Shown here piece after piece: positions 26,539 through 35,806 of a DNA stretch of 64,000 nt. The position numbers were made by a program, and so were the translations under genes. The stretch comes from Leptofilum sp965223285 (GTDB lineage Bacteria; Chloroflexota; Anaerolineae; Promineifilales; Promineifilaceae). Each line of letters opens with the position of its first letter. The stretch's first letter is position 1. The DNA lies in assembly GCF_965223285.1 (NCBI RefSeq), contig NZ_OZ244997.1, positions 5,704,001 through 5,768,000 of the forward strand, given 5' to 3'. Under the pieces are notes generated by a model. The model saw only the letters and a program-made list of their open reading frames with translations. It had not been told where the DNA came from and made no database searches.

Positions 26539-28153
26539 ATCAATTTTATTTGTTTTATTGACTTTACTATTGGGATTGGTTGCCTGCAATCCAGGCACTG
26601 TGGATGAGACCAATTCCGAAACGGAAACGGCCGTTCCTACCGAAACGCCGCCTGAATCCGACACCATAGACGAAACGGCCGTACCCGACGAGCTACTGGG
26701 CATCTGGTATTGGCTGGCTTTCGAGGATTCGGCCGATGGGGCTGAAAGCAACGATATCACCGTGTCCGACCCAACCCAATATACGTTGGATTTCCTGGCC
26801 GATGGCACAGTTAATATCAAAGCCGACTGTAACAATGCCAGCAGCCAAGCCACAATTGATGGCAGCAGCCTCACCTTTGCCCCAGGCCCGATGACGCTGG
26901 CCGAATGTGAACCCGGCTCCCTGTACAATGAGTTTCTGGCTAAATTGGGCGACGTCGTCACTTACGTCTTTGACGATGATGGCAATCTGGTGTTGAACTT
27001 GAAATTGGATGCGGGCAACATGATTTTGAGCCGCGAGGCGCAGACGGCCGATTCCACCCCAGCATTGGACGCGCAGAGCCTCCGGTTAGATACGACAGGC
27101 GTCGCCTCATCTTGGAATTGGGTCGTCGTGCCTGAAAAACCGTACGACCAAAGTATGCCTCCCGGCCCGGTCGGCCTGCCGGCACACATTGAAATCCTGT
27201 TTGGCGACACCGAAGCGGCCGGTCACCAGCTTGGCGACCCCATTATGTATCTCATTCCGGTCGAGGCTTACCAGCAAATGTGGGATGAGGCGGGAAATAC
27301 ATCGGTCGCCGACGCCCTGACACTGATTGCTGACCGGACGTACATTGCCAATACGTCTGGTGCAGTTGCCGCGCTACCTTTTGAAGAAATCATGGGCGTC
27401 AAAGACTTGACCGCGCAGTTGGGACGGGCCATCCTTTCCGGTCAACTGCATGAGACGAGTGCAGCCCAAAGCGGCTACCGTTTCATTGGCCGCTGGGCTC
27501 AAGATGCCAACCCGGTGACTAACCAGAATCTTACCTACGTCTACCAGGGCTTCACCAATGACGGCCGTTACCTGGTCTCCTTCTTCTACCCCATCACGAC
27601 AACAGCCCTGCTCGCTATTGAAGATGTCTCCCAAGAGGAATTTGACCGATTGGCTAACGATTACGCAGCCTACATGGCCGAAAAAACGGAGCTGCTAAAT
27701 GGATTGGACAGTTCCGACTTCACCCCTAACTTAGCAGCACTGGATGCATTGGTTGCTTCATTGGAAATTGATGGCGTGCCTGTCTCCGGCCTACAAGAGA
27801 AGACCTGGCAGTGGACGAGCGGCCCAATTCAACCCGGCAGCAGTGAAATCGTAATGATTGACAATCCGGAACTGTACCAAGTGACCTACCGTGCAGATGG
27901 CACGATTGAAATTGTTGCCGACTGTAATCAGGCCAGCATGAGCTACGAATTACGGCAGAGTGGCCTGAATGGCAGTCTGCTAGCCACGCCTGGGCCAATG
28001 ACGCTGGCCGAATGCGGGTCGGATTCCCATTACCAGGCATTTATCAGCAGCCTAGAAGCGGCTCAAGATTACCGGGTCATGCCAGGTGGTAACGAAATGG
28101 AACTGATTTTACCAGCTGGTGGCGGAACGCTTTCCTTTGTAGCTGCTCCATAA
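26528..28153 (+). CDS. Lipoprotein with two META (HslJ-like) domains
   Basis: Secreted lipoprotein of 541 residues starting at ATG 26528 after AAAGGAG. The signal peptide runs to a lipobox LVAC at about residue 18, followed by a Thr/Glu-rich linker. Two META-type domains at about 60-165 and 425-540 share the repeated pattern DGT(V/I)xI(K/V)ADCNxAS...PGPMTLAEC, so the protein contains an internal duplication. The middle (about 175-420) is a different, unrecognised domain. Proteins with META domains are linked to heat-shock or envelope stress in other bacteria. A strong terminator follows at 28180. The FlgO/TPR gene is divergent upstream. Confidence 0.82.
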   Translation: MKTKSILFVLLTLLLGLVACNPGTVDETNSETETAVPTETPPESDTIDETAVPDELLGIWYWLAFEDSADGAESNDITVSDPTQYTLDFLADGTVNIKADCNNASSQATIDGSSLTFAPGPMTLAECEPGSLYNEFLAKLGDVVTYVFDDDGNLVLNLKLDAGNMILSREAQTADSTPALDAQSLRLDTTGVASSWNWVVVPEKPYDQSMPPGPVGLPAHIEILFGDTEAAGHQLGDPIMYLIPVEAYQQMWDEAGNTSVADALTLIADRTYIANTSGAVAALPFEEIMGVKDLTAQLGRAILSGQLHETSAAQSGYRFIGRWAQDANPVTNQNLTYVYQGFTNDGRYLVSFFYPITTTALLAIEDVSQEEFDRLANDYAAYMAEKTELLNGLDSSDFTPNLAALDALVASLEIDGVPVSGLQEKTWQWTSGPIQPGSSEIVMIDNPELYQVTYRADGTIEIVADCNQASMSYELRQSGLNGSLLATPGPMTLAECGSDSHYQAFISSLEAAQDYRVMPGGNEMELILPAGGGTLSFVAAP

Positions 28154-28179
28154 AACGCCAACCAATAAAATAACCTTAC

Positions 28180-28222
28180 AGTAGCAAGACATTTTTCATC
28201 ATGTCTTGCTACTTTCTTTTTT
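28180..28222 (+). terminator. Intrinsic terminator after the META lipoprotein gene
   Basis: A perfect 12-bp stem AGTAGCAAGACA / TGTCTTGCTACT with a ten-base loop is followed by TTCTTTTTT. It lies 26 bp after the stop codon. Confidence 0.85.
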
Positions 28223-28244
28223 GGCTGTTTACAGCAGAAACGCT

Positions 28245-29981
28245 TTATTCTGAAGGAACAACCTGCCGGGGCGGGGTGAGTGTGGGGGCCAGGTTGAGGG
28301 GGGTGTCATCGTTGTTGCTGGCGGGGAGACGTAGGCCGAGGCCGTACGGTGCCCAGGTGGGGTGGCTGGCAAGGGTGTCGTCGGCAGTGATTTGGGTCGC
28401 AATCGAAGTTTCCAAATTCATGATGAACAGATCATCATCAAAAATAAAGGCAATGTCCTGCCCGCTTGGCCCCCAGGCCATGAAGTGACGGTCGCGAGGG
28501 AAAGCACTGTTTTCACCCAGCGGCGGGTAAATTTGGCGGGCGTTGCTGCCATCCTGGTCCATCAGCCAGAGGGTGTAGTTGCTGCGCAGGCTGTCTACCG
28601 GATCGGCCGTGCGCAAAAAGGCGATGTGGCTTTGGTTAGGATTGGTGACCCAATGCAAATGGCCCCACATGCCGGTTTGGTCGATGAGTTGCTGGTTGAG
28701 TGAGGAGAAGATGTCAAACACCCAACTGTTAAACTCCATTGTGCGATCATCTTCGCCGCCGTGATTGGTAATGGCCACAAAACGGCCGTCTGGCGACCAG
28801 GTGAGTGTAGGCACCCAAACCCAGTCGGCCAGCGTGTTGTAAGCAGTGAACTGCTGTAGCTGCCGCCGCTTAAACGCATTTTCCTCGGCAAAGGTGTCGA
28901 TGACGCCCATTTCATTGGCGTAGGCATAGGCCAGCATACGGCCGTCTGGGGACCAGGCGTAGTTCCCCCCCCACCAACCATTGAGTGCGGGGTAAGTGTC
29001 GATAAACTGCTCTGGCTCAAACAAGAAGTCGGCGTCGTCAGACCAGTCGGCCAGCCAGAGATCATTGTTGGCTTCCCAGCCGGGCGGCTGATCAACTGGA
29101 TTGGCGGTGGTGTAAGCAATTTGGTAAGGGCTGAGGCGGTTGGGATTCCAATCGGCCCAAAGCACGTTGGTCACCCCTAATTCTTGCGGGCGTGCGCCAC
29201 GCTCGGTACCAATGATCCATAGAGTATTGCCAAAGCCGTTGTTTTGGTCAACGCTGCCGCTGTCAGTGAAAACACGCGTGTAGAGCAGGTGACGGCCGTC
29301 TGGCGACAGGCTAAACACGCGTCCGTCCAGGCCATCCCCAGTGTTGAGCGTTTCAGGCACGGCCGTACTGCCCCGCATGAGAACGGTCGTGCCACCGCTA
29401 ATAATCGCCAAATTGCCACCAAAATCCACGTTGCCCCGGTTGGCCCCAATGCCAATCATCACCAGTTCGTCTTGTGGTTCTGCCAGGGTGACTTCATTGG
29501 TGCGAATGCGACTCACCTCTTGTCCGTCTCGATACACAATGCGAATGGTGATCTCTTTGCTGCCATTTTGCCCCGCCTGCACAATTTGCGGCGGATCATC
29601 GGCACTCATTGTGTCGGTACGCACAAATTTGCGCTCGAAGGGGATGATTTCTTCAGTGATTTCCACCGTCTCGCTGACGCGCACCACGCGAATGGCCATG
29701 TCTGGGGTGAGCGGCGTGAACAGCGGGGGATCGACCTCATCTAGCTCGCCCACGTCTACACCAGCCTCAGATAGCAGTTCACGGACGGTGGCACTGCTGG
29801 TGGTGAGGTTAAAGGTTTGGCCATCTACCTGGAGCGTGAGGGGAACGGCCGTTCCGTCAGTTTGGCTCACATTTGGCTGGGTACATCCCACCAGCAACAA
29901 CAAAAAAAGGCAGATGATCCATGTGCTGGCTTTGTGCCAGTGAGGATCATCTGCTTGTGTGGTTGCACTTTTACTAATCAC
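28245..29981 (-). CDS. Lipoprotein with YabE-like ubiquitin fold, G5 domain and beta-propeller
   Basis: 578-residue exported protein with lipobox LLVGC at about 29-33, then a DUF348/YabE-type ubiquitin-like segment (about 48-100: VDGQTFNLTTSSATVRELLSEAG). Next come a G5 domain (about 105-180: ERKFVRTDTMSADDPPQIVQAGQNG) and a TolB/PD40-type beta-propeller (about 190-560) with repeated SPDGRxLxY units. G5 domains bind cell-wall glycans; the fusion to a propeller suggests a surface protein that binds glycan and a second ligand. The start is a GTG at 29981 with no clear ribosome site, directly next to a repeat, so the N-terminus is uncertain. Three propeller blades contain ACGGCCGT encoding DGR. 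Confidence 0.8.
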   Translation of the reverse strand: MISKSATTQADDPHWHKASTWIICLFLLLLVGCTQPNVSQTDGTAVPLTLQVDGQTFNLTTSSATVRELLSEAGVDVGELDEVDPPLFTPLTPDMAIRVVRVSETVEITEEIIPFERKFVRTDTMSADDPPQIVQAGQNGSKEITIRIVYRDGQEVSRIRTNEVTLAEPQDELVMIGIGANRGNVDFGGNLAIISGGTTVLMRGSTAVPETLNTGDGLDGRVFSLSPDGRHLLYTRVFTDSGSVDQNNGFGNTLWIIGTERGARPQELGVTNVLWADWNPNRLSPYQIAYTTANPVDQPPGWEANNDLWLADWSDDADFLFEPEQFIDTYPALNGWWGGNYAWSPDGRMLAYAYANEMGVIDTFAEENAFKRRQLQQFTAYNTLADWVWVPTLTWSPDGRFVAITNHGGEDDRTMEFNSWVFDIFSSLNQQLIDQTGMWGHLHWVTNPNQSHIAFLRTADPVDSLRSNYTLWLMDQDGSNARQIYPPLGENSAFPRDRHFMAWGPSGQDIAFIFDDDLFIMNLETSIATQITADDTLASHPTWAPYGLGLRLPASNNDDTPLNLAPTLTPPRQVVPSE

Positions 29982-30000
29982 TATGGAGTGAAAAGTAATC

Positions 30001-30062
30001 AGTTTTCAGTCATCAGTATTCAGTTTTTTTACTGATTACTGACCCACTGTTCACTGATTACT
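30001..30062. repeat. CAGTAATCAGT-family intergenic repeat
   Basis: Tandem CAGT/ACTGATTACTG units in both orientations; the right end ACTGATTACTGGCTTT is identical to the copy at 38865-38880. It fills the gap between the G5 lipoprotein start and the DUF2267 stop. Confidence 0.7.
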
Positions 30063-30066
30063 GGCT

Positions 30067-30462
30067 TTACGCTTTTTCCCACAGTTCGCGCACTTCTGGT
30101 GAAAGTGCATCAGCGACGGCTTGCTGTACGTTGCCATCCACTAACTGCTTGACACCGTGGAAGACAGCCAAAATGGGGGTACGGGCAAAGTGTGGGTCGC
30201 TATTGCCGCTGCGCCGCGACACCTGGTTTTGGAATTCATGGCTACTGATCTGGCTGTTTTTGAAGTGGAGCAGCCAAAAAATACGCTTCACGTCATTCCC
30301 CAGCTCTTTGGGAAGGGCATTGGCCAGCTTCTTTTTGGTACGGCCGTCTAAATTAAAGCCGAGCGTTTTGAGAACGGCCGTGCTCCAGCGGTGTGCATGA
30401 GCGGGCGTACGCAGGCTTCCCTTATCTTGGACAGTTTGGTAATAATTGCTTAGATCAGTCAT
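30067..30462 (-). CDS. DUF2267 family protein
   Basis: Small soluble helical protein of 131 residues matching the DUF2267 pattern: HRWSTAVLKTLGFNLDGRTKKKLANALPKEL, then SSHEFQNQVSRRSG and AVFHGVKQLVDGNVQQAVADALSPEVRELWE. The function is unknown. It is divergent from the CBS-domain/Mrp operon with 164 bp between. Its stop codon abuts the CAGTAATCAGT repeat. Confidence 0.85.
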   Translation of the reverse strand: MTDLSNYYQTVQDKGSLRTPAHAHRWSTAVLKTLGFNLDGRTKKKLANALPKELGNDVKRIFWLLHFKNSQISSHEFQNQVSRRSGNSDPHFARTPILAVFHGVKQLVDGNVQQAVADALSPEVRELWEKA

Positions 30463-30626
30463 GGTTAAAATTATCCATCTTAATGGTGAAAATGGCGAAC
30501 AAATTGCCTCATTGATTTTTACCTTGCCTAATTCAGAGCGTCAAGTTCATTTTTGTGAAACGACGCTCTGCTGTTAAAATTTTCATTAGATTCGACAAAG
30601 AACCATGCAAAGTGAAGAAGGAACTC

Positions 30627-31100
30627 ATGAATCAATTACCCGTTACCGTAATCAGTGAAAACAGCCCGCAGCGTGCGCTGAGAGTGACGCCAGAAACCGA
30701 ACTGGCCGAGATTTTGGAGCATCTGCTAACAGAAGAGGCACCGAAATCGGTATTTCTGCTTGATGCGCAGGGCGGTTTGGCTGGCATTGTTAATCTAAAG
30801 GAGCTACTTATTTGGGGCTGGCTGCATTTGGGCTTGCTTAAAACCCCTTTTGCCCTATCAGAACGCAAGCTGCGGCGGCTGGCGCGGGCGCAAACGGCCG
30901 CTGATCTCCGTATTCCCAACAGCCAGGATATGAGCATCTCGCAGCAGTCCACTGTGGCCGAAGCGATGGACACTTTGCTGGTTTCTAATTTGAATGTGGT
31001 GGCTGTGGTGGATGAAAACGGCCGTGTCGTCAACGATCTGCATTTGGAAGATTTACTCGCTTACGCCATGCGCCAATCCAGAGAAACTAGCGATGGTTAA
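30627..31100 (+). CDS. CBS-domain pair protein preceding the Mrp operon
   Basis: Soluble protein of 157 residues from ATG 30627 (GAAGGA upstream). Two CBS motifs are seen: about 15-65 (ALRVTPETELAEILEHLL...KSVFLLDAQGGLAGIVNLKELL) and about 95-150 (STVAEAMDTLLVSNLNVVAVVDENGRVVNDLHLEDLL). CBS pairs bind adenine nucleotides and often gate transporters. Its stop codon lies inside the start of the antiporter subunit A gene (overlap of eight bases), so the two are translationally coupled. It is plausibly a ligand-responsive regulator of the antiporter; this is inference from gene order. Confidence 0.85.
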   Translation: MNQLPVTVISENSPQRALRVTPETELAEILEHLLTEEAPKSVFLLDAQGGLAGIVNLKELLIWGWLHLGLLKTPFALSERKLRRLARAQTAADLRIPNSQDMSISQQSTVAEAMDTLLVSNLNVVAVVDENGRVVNDLHLEDLLAYAMRQSRETSDG

Positions 31101-33504
31101 CCCCGTCGTGGCCAGAGGGTTGATTCTGGCCTTGCTCTCTGGCTTTATCCTCTCCCTGTTTGTTCCCTGGCTACACCGGCTGCTACGCCAGACCACTGGC
31201 TGGGTTCTAGCCTTGCTGCCATTAAGCCTGTTTGCTTATTTTCTCAGCTTGGTAGGCCCAGTTGCCAGTGGCCATATGGTGGTGGCGCAGCTCAGTTGGG
31301 TGCCTAGTCTGGACATTAATCTAACGTTTGTGGTGGATGGCTGGGGCTTGTGTCTGGCGTTGGTCGTAAGCGGCATGGGCGCATTGGTGATTATTTATGC
31401 CAGCAGCTATCTAAAAAACCATCCAGCAATAGGCCGTTTTTACACCTTCATTCTCATTTTTATGGCCTCCATGCTGGTGCTGGTGCTGGCAGACAACGTC
31501 TTCCTCATGTACATTGCCTGGGAACTGACGTCGCTTTCCTCATTCTTCCTGATTGGTTTTTACCACGAAAAAGAAAGCTCACAGAAGGCGGCGTTGCAGG
31601 CGTTGCTGGTAACCGGGCTGGGTGGCTTGCTGATGCTGGCAGGATTGATCTGGGCGACGGCCGTTGCTGGCAGCAGCTCCTTCCAAGAAATACAGGCCAA
31701 TCAGGAACTGCTTTTACAAAGCTCTGGCTTTGTTCCCATTCTGATTTTGATTTTGCTAGGCGCATTTACAAAATCGGCTCAATTCCCATTCCACTTTTGG
31801 CTGCCCAACGCGATGGCTGGCCCTGCCCCGGTTAGCACTTACCTACACTCCGCTACAATGGTGAAGGCGGGCGTTTACCTGCTGGGCCGCCTTCAGCCAA
31901 CGCTAGGCGACAGCGGTGAGTGGTTTTACGTAGTCACGATTATTGGGGCAATAACGGCCCTGCTGGGCGCGTGGCTCTCCTGGCAAAAGACGGATTTGAA
32001 AGAGATTCTAGCTTACTCGACGATCAGTGCGTTGGGGACGCTGGTGCTGCTGTTGGGAATTGGCACGGAGTTAGCGTTGGAAACGGCCGTTCTCTTCCTG
32101 CTTATTCACGCCCTGTACAAAGGGGGGCTGTTCATGGCGGCAGGCATCATCGACCATGAAACCGGAACGCGCGACGTGCGCCAGCTTGGCGGTTTGCGCC
32201 GCAAAATGCCCTGGACGTTTGCCGGGGTTCTGCTGGCCGCTGGCTCGATGGCTGGGCTACCGCCATTTCTAGGGTTCATTGGCAAAGAGCTCATGTACGA
32301 GACAACGTTAGAGCTACCGCTGTATGCCCTCCTGCTGACCGGTGTGCTGCTATTGACGAATATTTTGATGGTGACAGCGGCGTTGATTTTGCTGGTACGG
32401 CCGTTTTTTGGTGACCTGAAAGAAGCGCAACCCCATCACAAAACACCTTTGAATATGTGGCTGGGGCCACTGGTTTTGGGGGTGCTGGCACTATTGCTGG
32501 GTCTGTTTGCCAGTAGCGACGCCATCAGCGGTGCGTTGGTTTCCCCAGCCGTGTCGGCGTTGATGGGCAGTGAGAAGCATTTGCATTTGGCACTGTGGCA
32601 CGGGCTGACGCCAATGCTGGGTTTGAGCCTGTTGACCTGGCTAGGGGGCATTGGTTTATTTGCTGTGCATGAGCGGTTGCGGCCAGGTGTAGTGGGATGG
32701 GATACGGCCGTTCAGCCCATCGGGCCAGAAAAATGGTATGGTTGGTTGCTCGACGGCACGTTGGGCCTGGCTAGCTGGTTCACAGAGAAGTTCCAAAATG
32801 GCAAGCTGCGTTACTACCTGCTCTACGTCATAATCACCACCTTGCTATTTGTGGGCGGCACCCTGGGCTTCCGTACCAACATCCCCTGGGAGACGTTGAA
32901 CCTGACGCCGCTGCGCTTACCAGAAATGATTTTGGCAGTGGTGCTTTTGGCGGCGGTGGCTTTGGTGGTGCGGGTGGAGTCTCGCTTAACGGCCGTTGCG
33001 GGCCTGGGCGTGGTGGGGTACAGCATTGCCGTCTACTACATTCTGTTTAGTGCCCCCGATTTGGCGATGACCCAGTTTGCCATCGAAACATTAACCGTTA
33101 TTTTGTTCGTGCTGGTGCTGTACCGCCTGCCCCGTTTTGAACAATTTAGCTCGCGGCGCACGCACCTGCGGGATGCCGTCATGGCCGGTTTTGTGGGTCT
33201 CCTAATGGCGGGGCTGACCCTGATGGCGCAGGTGGTTCATTTGGTGGGCGCGTCGGAACTCACAGACTTCTTCATTCGCAGCACGGAGCCGCTGGCCAAG
33301 GGACATAATATCGTGAACGTCATTTTGGTTGATTTTCGCGGCCTCGACACGATGGTGGAAATCACGGTGCTTTCTGTAGCGGCGATTGGCGTGTACGCAC
33401 TGCTAAAATCACGTACGTTGTACCTGGCGCGAGATGGCGAAACGGCCGTTTCCCAACCAGTCCAGCCCCCAAACCCTGAATTAACCCAAGAGGAGGATGT
33501 CTAA
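31093..33504 (+). CDS. mrpA: Na+/H+ antiporter subunit A (Mrp complex)
   Basis: Large membrane subunit of the Mrp multisubunit Na+/H+ antiporter, related to NuoL of complex I; 803 residues from ATG 31093. Key segments are SLSSFFLIGFYHEK (the Glu region of the proton channel), TKSAQFPFHFWLPNAMAGPAPVSTYLHSATMVKAG (broken helix with conserved Lys and His), and GKELMYE. The C-terminal part (about 600-803) carries the extra MrpB-like hydrophobic domain (YSIAVYYILFSAPDLAMTQF and later DFRGLDTMVEI), as in full-length MrpA. It overlaps the CBS gene by eight bases and begins a seven-gene operon. Confidence 0.95.
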   Translation: MVNPVVARGLILALLSGFILSLFVPWLHRLLRQTTGWVLALLPLSLFAYFLSLVGPVASGHMVVAQLSWVPSLDINLTFVVDGWGLCLALVVSGMGALVIIYASSYLKNHPAIGRFYTFILIFMASMLVLVLADNVFLMYIAWELTSLSSFFLIGFYHEKESSQKAALQALLVTGLGGLLMLAGLIWATAVAGSSSFQEIQANQELLLQSSGFVPILILILLGAFTKSAQFPFHFWLPNAMAGPAPVSTYLHSATMVKAGVYLLGRLQPTLGDSGEWFYVVTIIGAITALLGAWLSWQKTDLKEILAYSTISALGTLVLLLGIGTELALETAVLFLLIHALYKGGLFMAAGIIDHETGTRDVRQLGGLRRKMPWTFAGVLLAAGSMAGLPPFLGFIGKELMYETTLELPLYALLLTGVLLLTNILMVTAALILLVRPFFGDLKEAQPHHKTPLNMWLGPLVLGVLALLLGLFASSDAISGALVSPAVSALMGSEKHLHLALWHGLTPMLGLSLLTWLGGIGLFAVHERLRPGVVGWDTAVQPIGPEKWYGWLLDGTLGLASWFTEKFQNGKLRYYLLYVIITTLLFVGGTLGFRTNIPWETLNLTPLRLPEMILAVVLLAAVALVVRVESRLTAVAGLGVVGYSIAVYYILFSAPDLAMTQFAIETLTVILFVLVLYRLPRFEQFSSRRTHLRDAVMAGFVGLLMAGLTLMAQVVHLVGASELTDFFIRSTEPLAKGHNIVNVILVDFRGLDTMVEITVLSVAAIGVYALLKSRTLYLARDGETAVSQPVQPPNPELTQEEDV

Positions 33505-33942
33505 ATGCGCTCCTTGATTTTAACGACGGCAACCCGCTACCTGTTGCCACTCATTTTGCTCTTTTCAGTCTTTATCCTATTTCGCGGCCATCATGATCCG
33601 GGGGGGGGCTTTATTGCCGGGTTGGTCGCCTCGGCTGCATTTGCCCTGTACGGCTTTGCCAATGGCATGCCAGAAGCGCGACGGATACTACTGTTTGATC
33701 CCTTAAAGCTGATTGGGGTAGGGTTGCTCATGGCCGTTTCCAGTGGCCTCATATCACCTATTTTGTTGGGACGGCCGTTCATGACCTCTGTTTGGGGTGA
33801 GCAAGAATATGCCGCCCTCGGCAAGCTCGGCACGCCACTGCTGTTCGATATTGGCGTGTACGTTACGGTGATAGGCGTGACCCTGCTCATTATTTTGACC
33901 CTGGCTGAGGAAGACAGCGGTCAGAAAGAGGAAAGTTACTAA
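33505..33942 (+). CDS. mrpB: Na+/H+ antiporter subunit B (Mrp complex)
   Basis: 145-residue membrane subunit with four helices and the family motif FRGHHDPGGGFIAGL. GAGGAGG inside the end of mrpA serves as its ribosome site and no base separates the genes. The PGGG codons form a run of nine G at 33600-33608, an unusual homopolymer in a coding region and a potential slippage site. Confidence 0.95.
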   Translation: MRSLILTTATRYLLPLILLFSVFILFRGHHDPGGGFIAGLVASAAFALYGFANGMPEARRILLFDPLKLIGVGLLMAVSSGLISPILLGRPFMTSVWGEQEYAALGKLGTPLLFDIGVYVTVIGVTLLIILTLAEEDSGQKEESY

Positions 33943-34292
33943 TGGAAATTGTAATGGCACTGATCGTCGGCACGCTGTATGCCGCTGGCGTTTACATGAT
34001 CCGGCGGCGCAGCCTTGTCAAATTGATCATTGGTTTGGCCCTAATTGGTCATGCCTCCAATATGCTCATCTTTTCGATGGGCGATTTGGTGCGCGGCAAT
34101 GCCCCACTGCTGCACGAAGGTGTAGACATCGCTACGATTGCCGACCCTTTGCCCCAGGCACTCATCCTGACGGCCATTGTGATTGGCTTTGGTGCCCAAG
34201 CGTTTGCCATTGTGCTCATCCGGCGGGTTTACCAACGGATTGGCACAGATGATATGGACAAAATTACGTCTACGGATCGCACTAATCTATGA
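33942..34292 (+). CDS. mrpC: Na+/H+ antiporter subunit C (Mrp complex, NuoK-like)
   Basis: 116-residue, three-helix subunit homologous to NuoK. The motif IGLALIGHASNMLIF and the PLPQALILTAIVIGFGAQAF segment are characteristic. The start ATG overlaps the mrpB stop by one base, and its own end overlaps mrpD by four bases, indicating coupled translation. It forms the membrane arm with the other Mrp subunits. Confidence 0.95.
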   Translation: MEIVMALIVGTLYAAGVYMIRRRSLVKLIIGLALIGHASNMLIFSMGDLVRGNAPLLHEGVDIATIADPLPQALILTAIVIGFGAQAFAIVLIRRVYQRIGTDDMDKITSTDRTNL

Positions 34293-35806
34293 TACCGATC
34301 AAATTTTTGCTGCTGCTGCCTATCCTGGTGCCATTTCTAACGGCGATCTTTTGCGTCCTGAACTGGCATCGGCGTCAGGTGCAGCGAACATTAAGCATAG
34401 TTGGGTCGCTGCTGTTGCTGCTGGTTACTGGCTTGCTGTTTAGCCAGGTTAGGCAGTTAGGCCCCCAAGCGGTACAAATCGGCAGTTGGCAAGCACCTTT
34501 TGGCATTACCCTCTATGCTGATTTGTTTACGGCAATCATGCTAACGCTGGCTGCGCTGATGGGCCTGGTGGTAGGACTGTATTCACTGGCCAACATTGAT
34601 GAGATTCGGCAGCGGTTGGGATTTTATTCACTTTACCAGATTTTACTCATGGGTGTGTCTGGCTCCTTTTTGGCTGGCGACGTTTTTAATCTCTACGTTT
34701 GGTTTGAGGTAATGTTGATTGCCTCATTTGTGCTGCTGGCACTGGGCAGCGAACGGCAGCAGTTGGAAGGAGCGATTAAATACGTGACGCTAAATTTGAT
34801 GGCCTCGGCGATTTTCCTGGCTGCGGCGGGTATTCTGTACGGCGTAGCGGGGTCGCTGAATATGGCGGATTTGGCAATGCGGCTGCGCACGGCTCCGCCC
34901 GGCGTGGTGACCACTTTGGCCATGATGTTTTTGGTGGCGTTTGGCATTAAGGCAGCTTTGTTCCCCCTGTTTAGCTGGCTACCGGCTGCGTACCACACCC
35001 CGCCCACGGCCGTTTCTGCCATTTTTGCCGGTCTACTAACCAAAGTGGGCGTGTATGCCATCATCCGTGTGTTTACGCTGCTGTTTGTGCATGATCAGGC
35101 CTACACCAATCTCATTTTGCTCATTTTGGCAGGGTTAACAATGGTGACGGGCGTGCTGGGGGCGGCGTCGCAAAATCATTACAGGCGCATCTTATCTTTC
35201 CATATTTCCAGCCAGATTGGGTATATGGTGATGGGCTTGGCCTTATTCACGCCACTGGCACTAGCTGGTGCCATCTTTTACATCATTCACCACATCATTG
35301 TTAAGACCAATCTCTTTTTAATTAGCGGTATTACCAACTGGGTGAGCTGCACTTATGAGTTGAAGAAGCTCGGCGGGCTTTATGTGCGGTTGCCGCTGCT
35401 GGCTGGGCTATTTTTGGTTTCTGCGCTGTCGCTGGCAGGCATTCCGCCGCTGTCTGGCTTTTGGGCCAAATTCACGCTGATAAAGGCGGGGTTAGAAGTA
35501 GAGTCATATGCGATTGTGTTTACGGCATTGGCTGTGAGCTTACTGACGCTCTACTCGATGATCAAGATTTGGACGCAAGCGTATTGGAAGCGACCACCAG
35601 AGGAAAAAGAACGGCCGTTTCCACCCAACGGTTCAGGCTGGGTGCTGCGCTTTATCCCGGTGGTGTTGCTGGCTGCCTGTACCATCACCATCGGGCTAGG
35701 GGCTGAATATTTCCTGGGGATTGCCATGACGGCCGCTGAGCAGTTGCTGAATCCTGCGCTTTATGTGCAAACGGTGCTTGGCCAAACGGTAGGAGGGCTG
35801 CCTTAA
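34289..35806 (+). CDS. mrpD: Na+/H+ antiporter subunit D (Mrp complex, NuoN/M-like)
   Basis: 505-residue antiporter-like subunit with about 14 helices. It has YVWFEVMLIASFVLLALG (conserved Glu), GIKAALFPLFSWLPAAYHTPPTAVSAIFAGLLTKVGVY (conserved Lys and the broken helix) and SLAGIPPLSGFWAKF. It overlaps mrpC by four bases and ends one base into mrpE. With MrpA it forms the ion-translocating pair of the complex. Confidence 0.95.
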   Translation: MIPIKFLLLLPILVPFLTAIFCVLNWHRRQVQRTLSIVGSLLLLLVTGLLFSQVRQLGPQAVQIGSWQAPFGITLYADLFTAIMLTLAALMGLVVGLYSLANIDEIRQRLGFYSLYQILLMGVSGSFLAGDVFNLYVWFEVMLIASFVLLALGSERQQLEGAIKYVTLNLMASAIFLAAAGILYGVAGSLNMADLAMRLRTAPPGVVTTLAMMFLVAFGIKAALFPLFSWLPAAYHTPPTAVSAIFAGLLTKVGVYAIIRVFTLLFVHDQAYTNLILLILAGLTMVTGVLGAASQNHYRRILSFHISSQIGYMVMGLALFTPLALAGAIFYIIHHIIVKTNLFLISGITNWVSCTYELKKLGGLYVRLPLLAGLFLVSALSLAGIPPLSGFWAKFTLIKAGLEVESYAIVFTALAVSLLTLYSMIKIWTQAYWKRPPEEKERPFPPNGSGWVLRFIPVVLLAACTITIGLGAEYFLGIAMTAAEQLLNPALYVQTVLGQTVGGLP

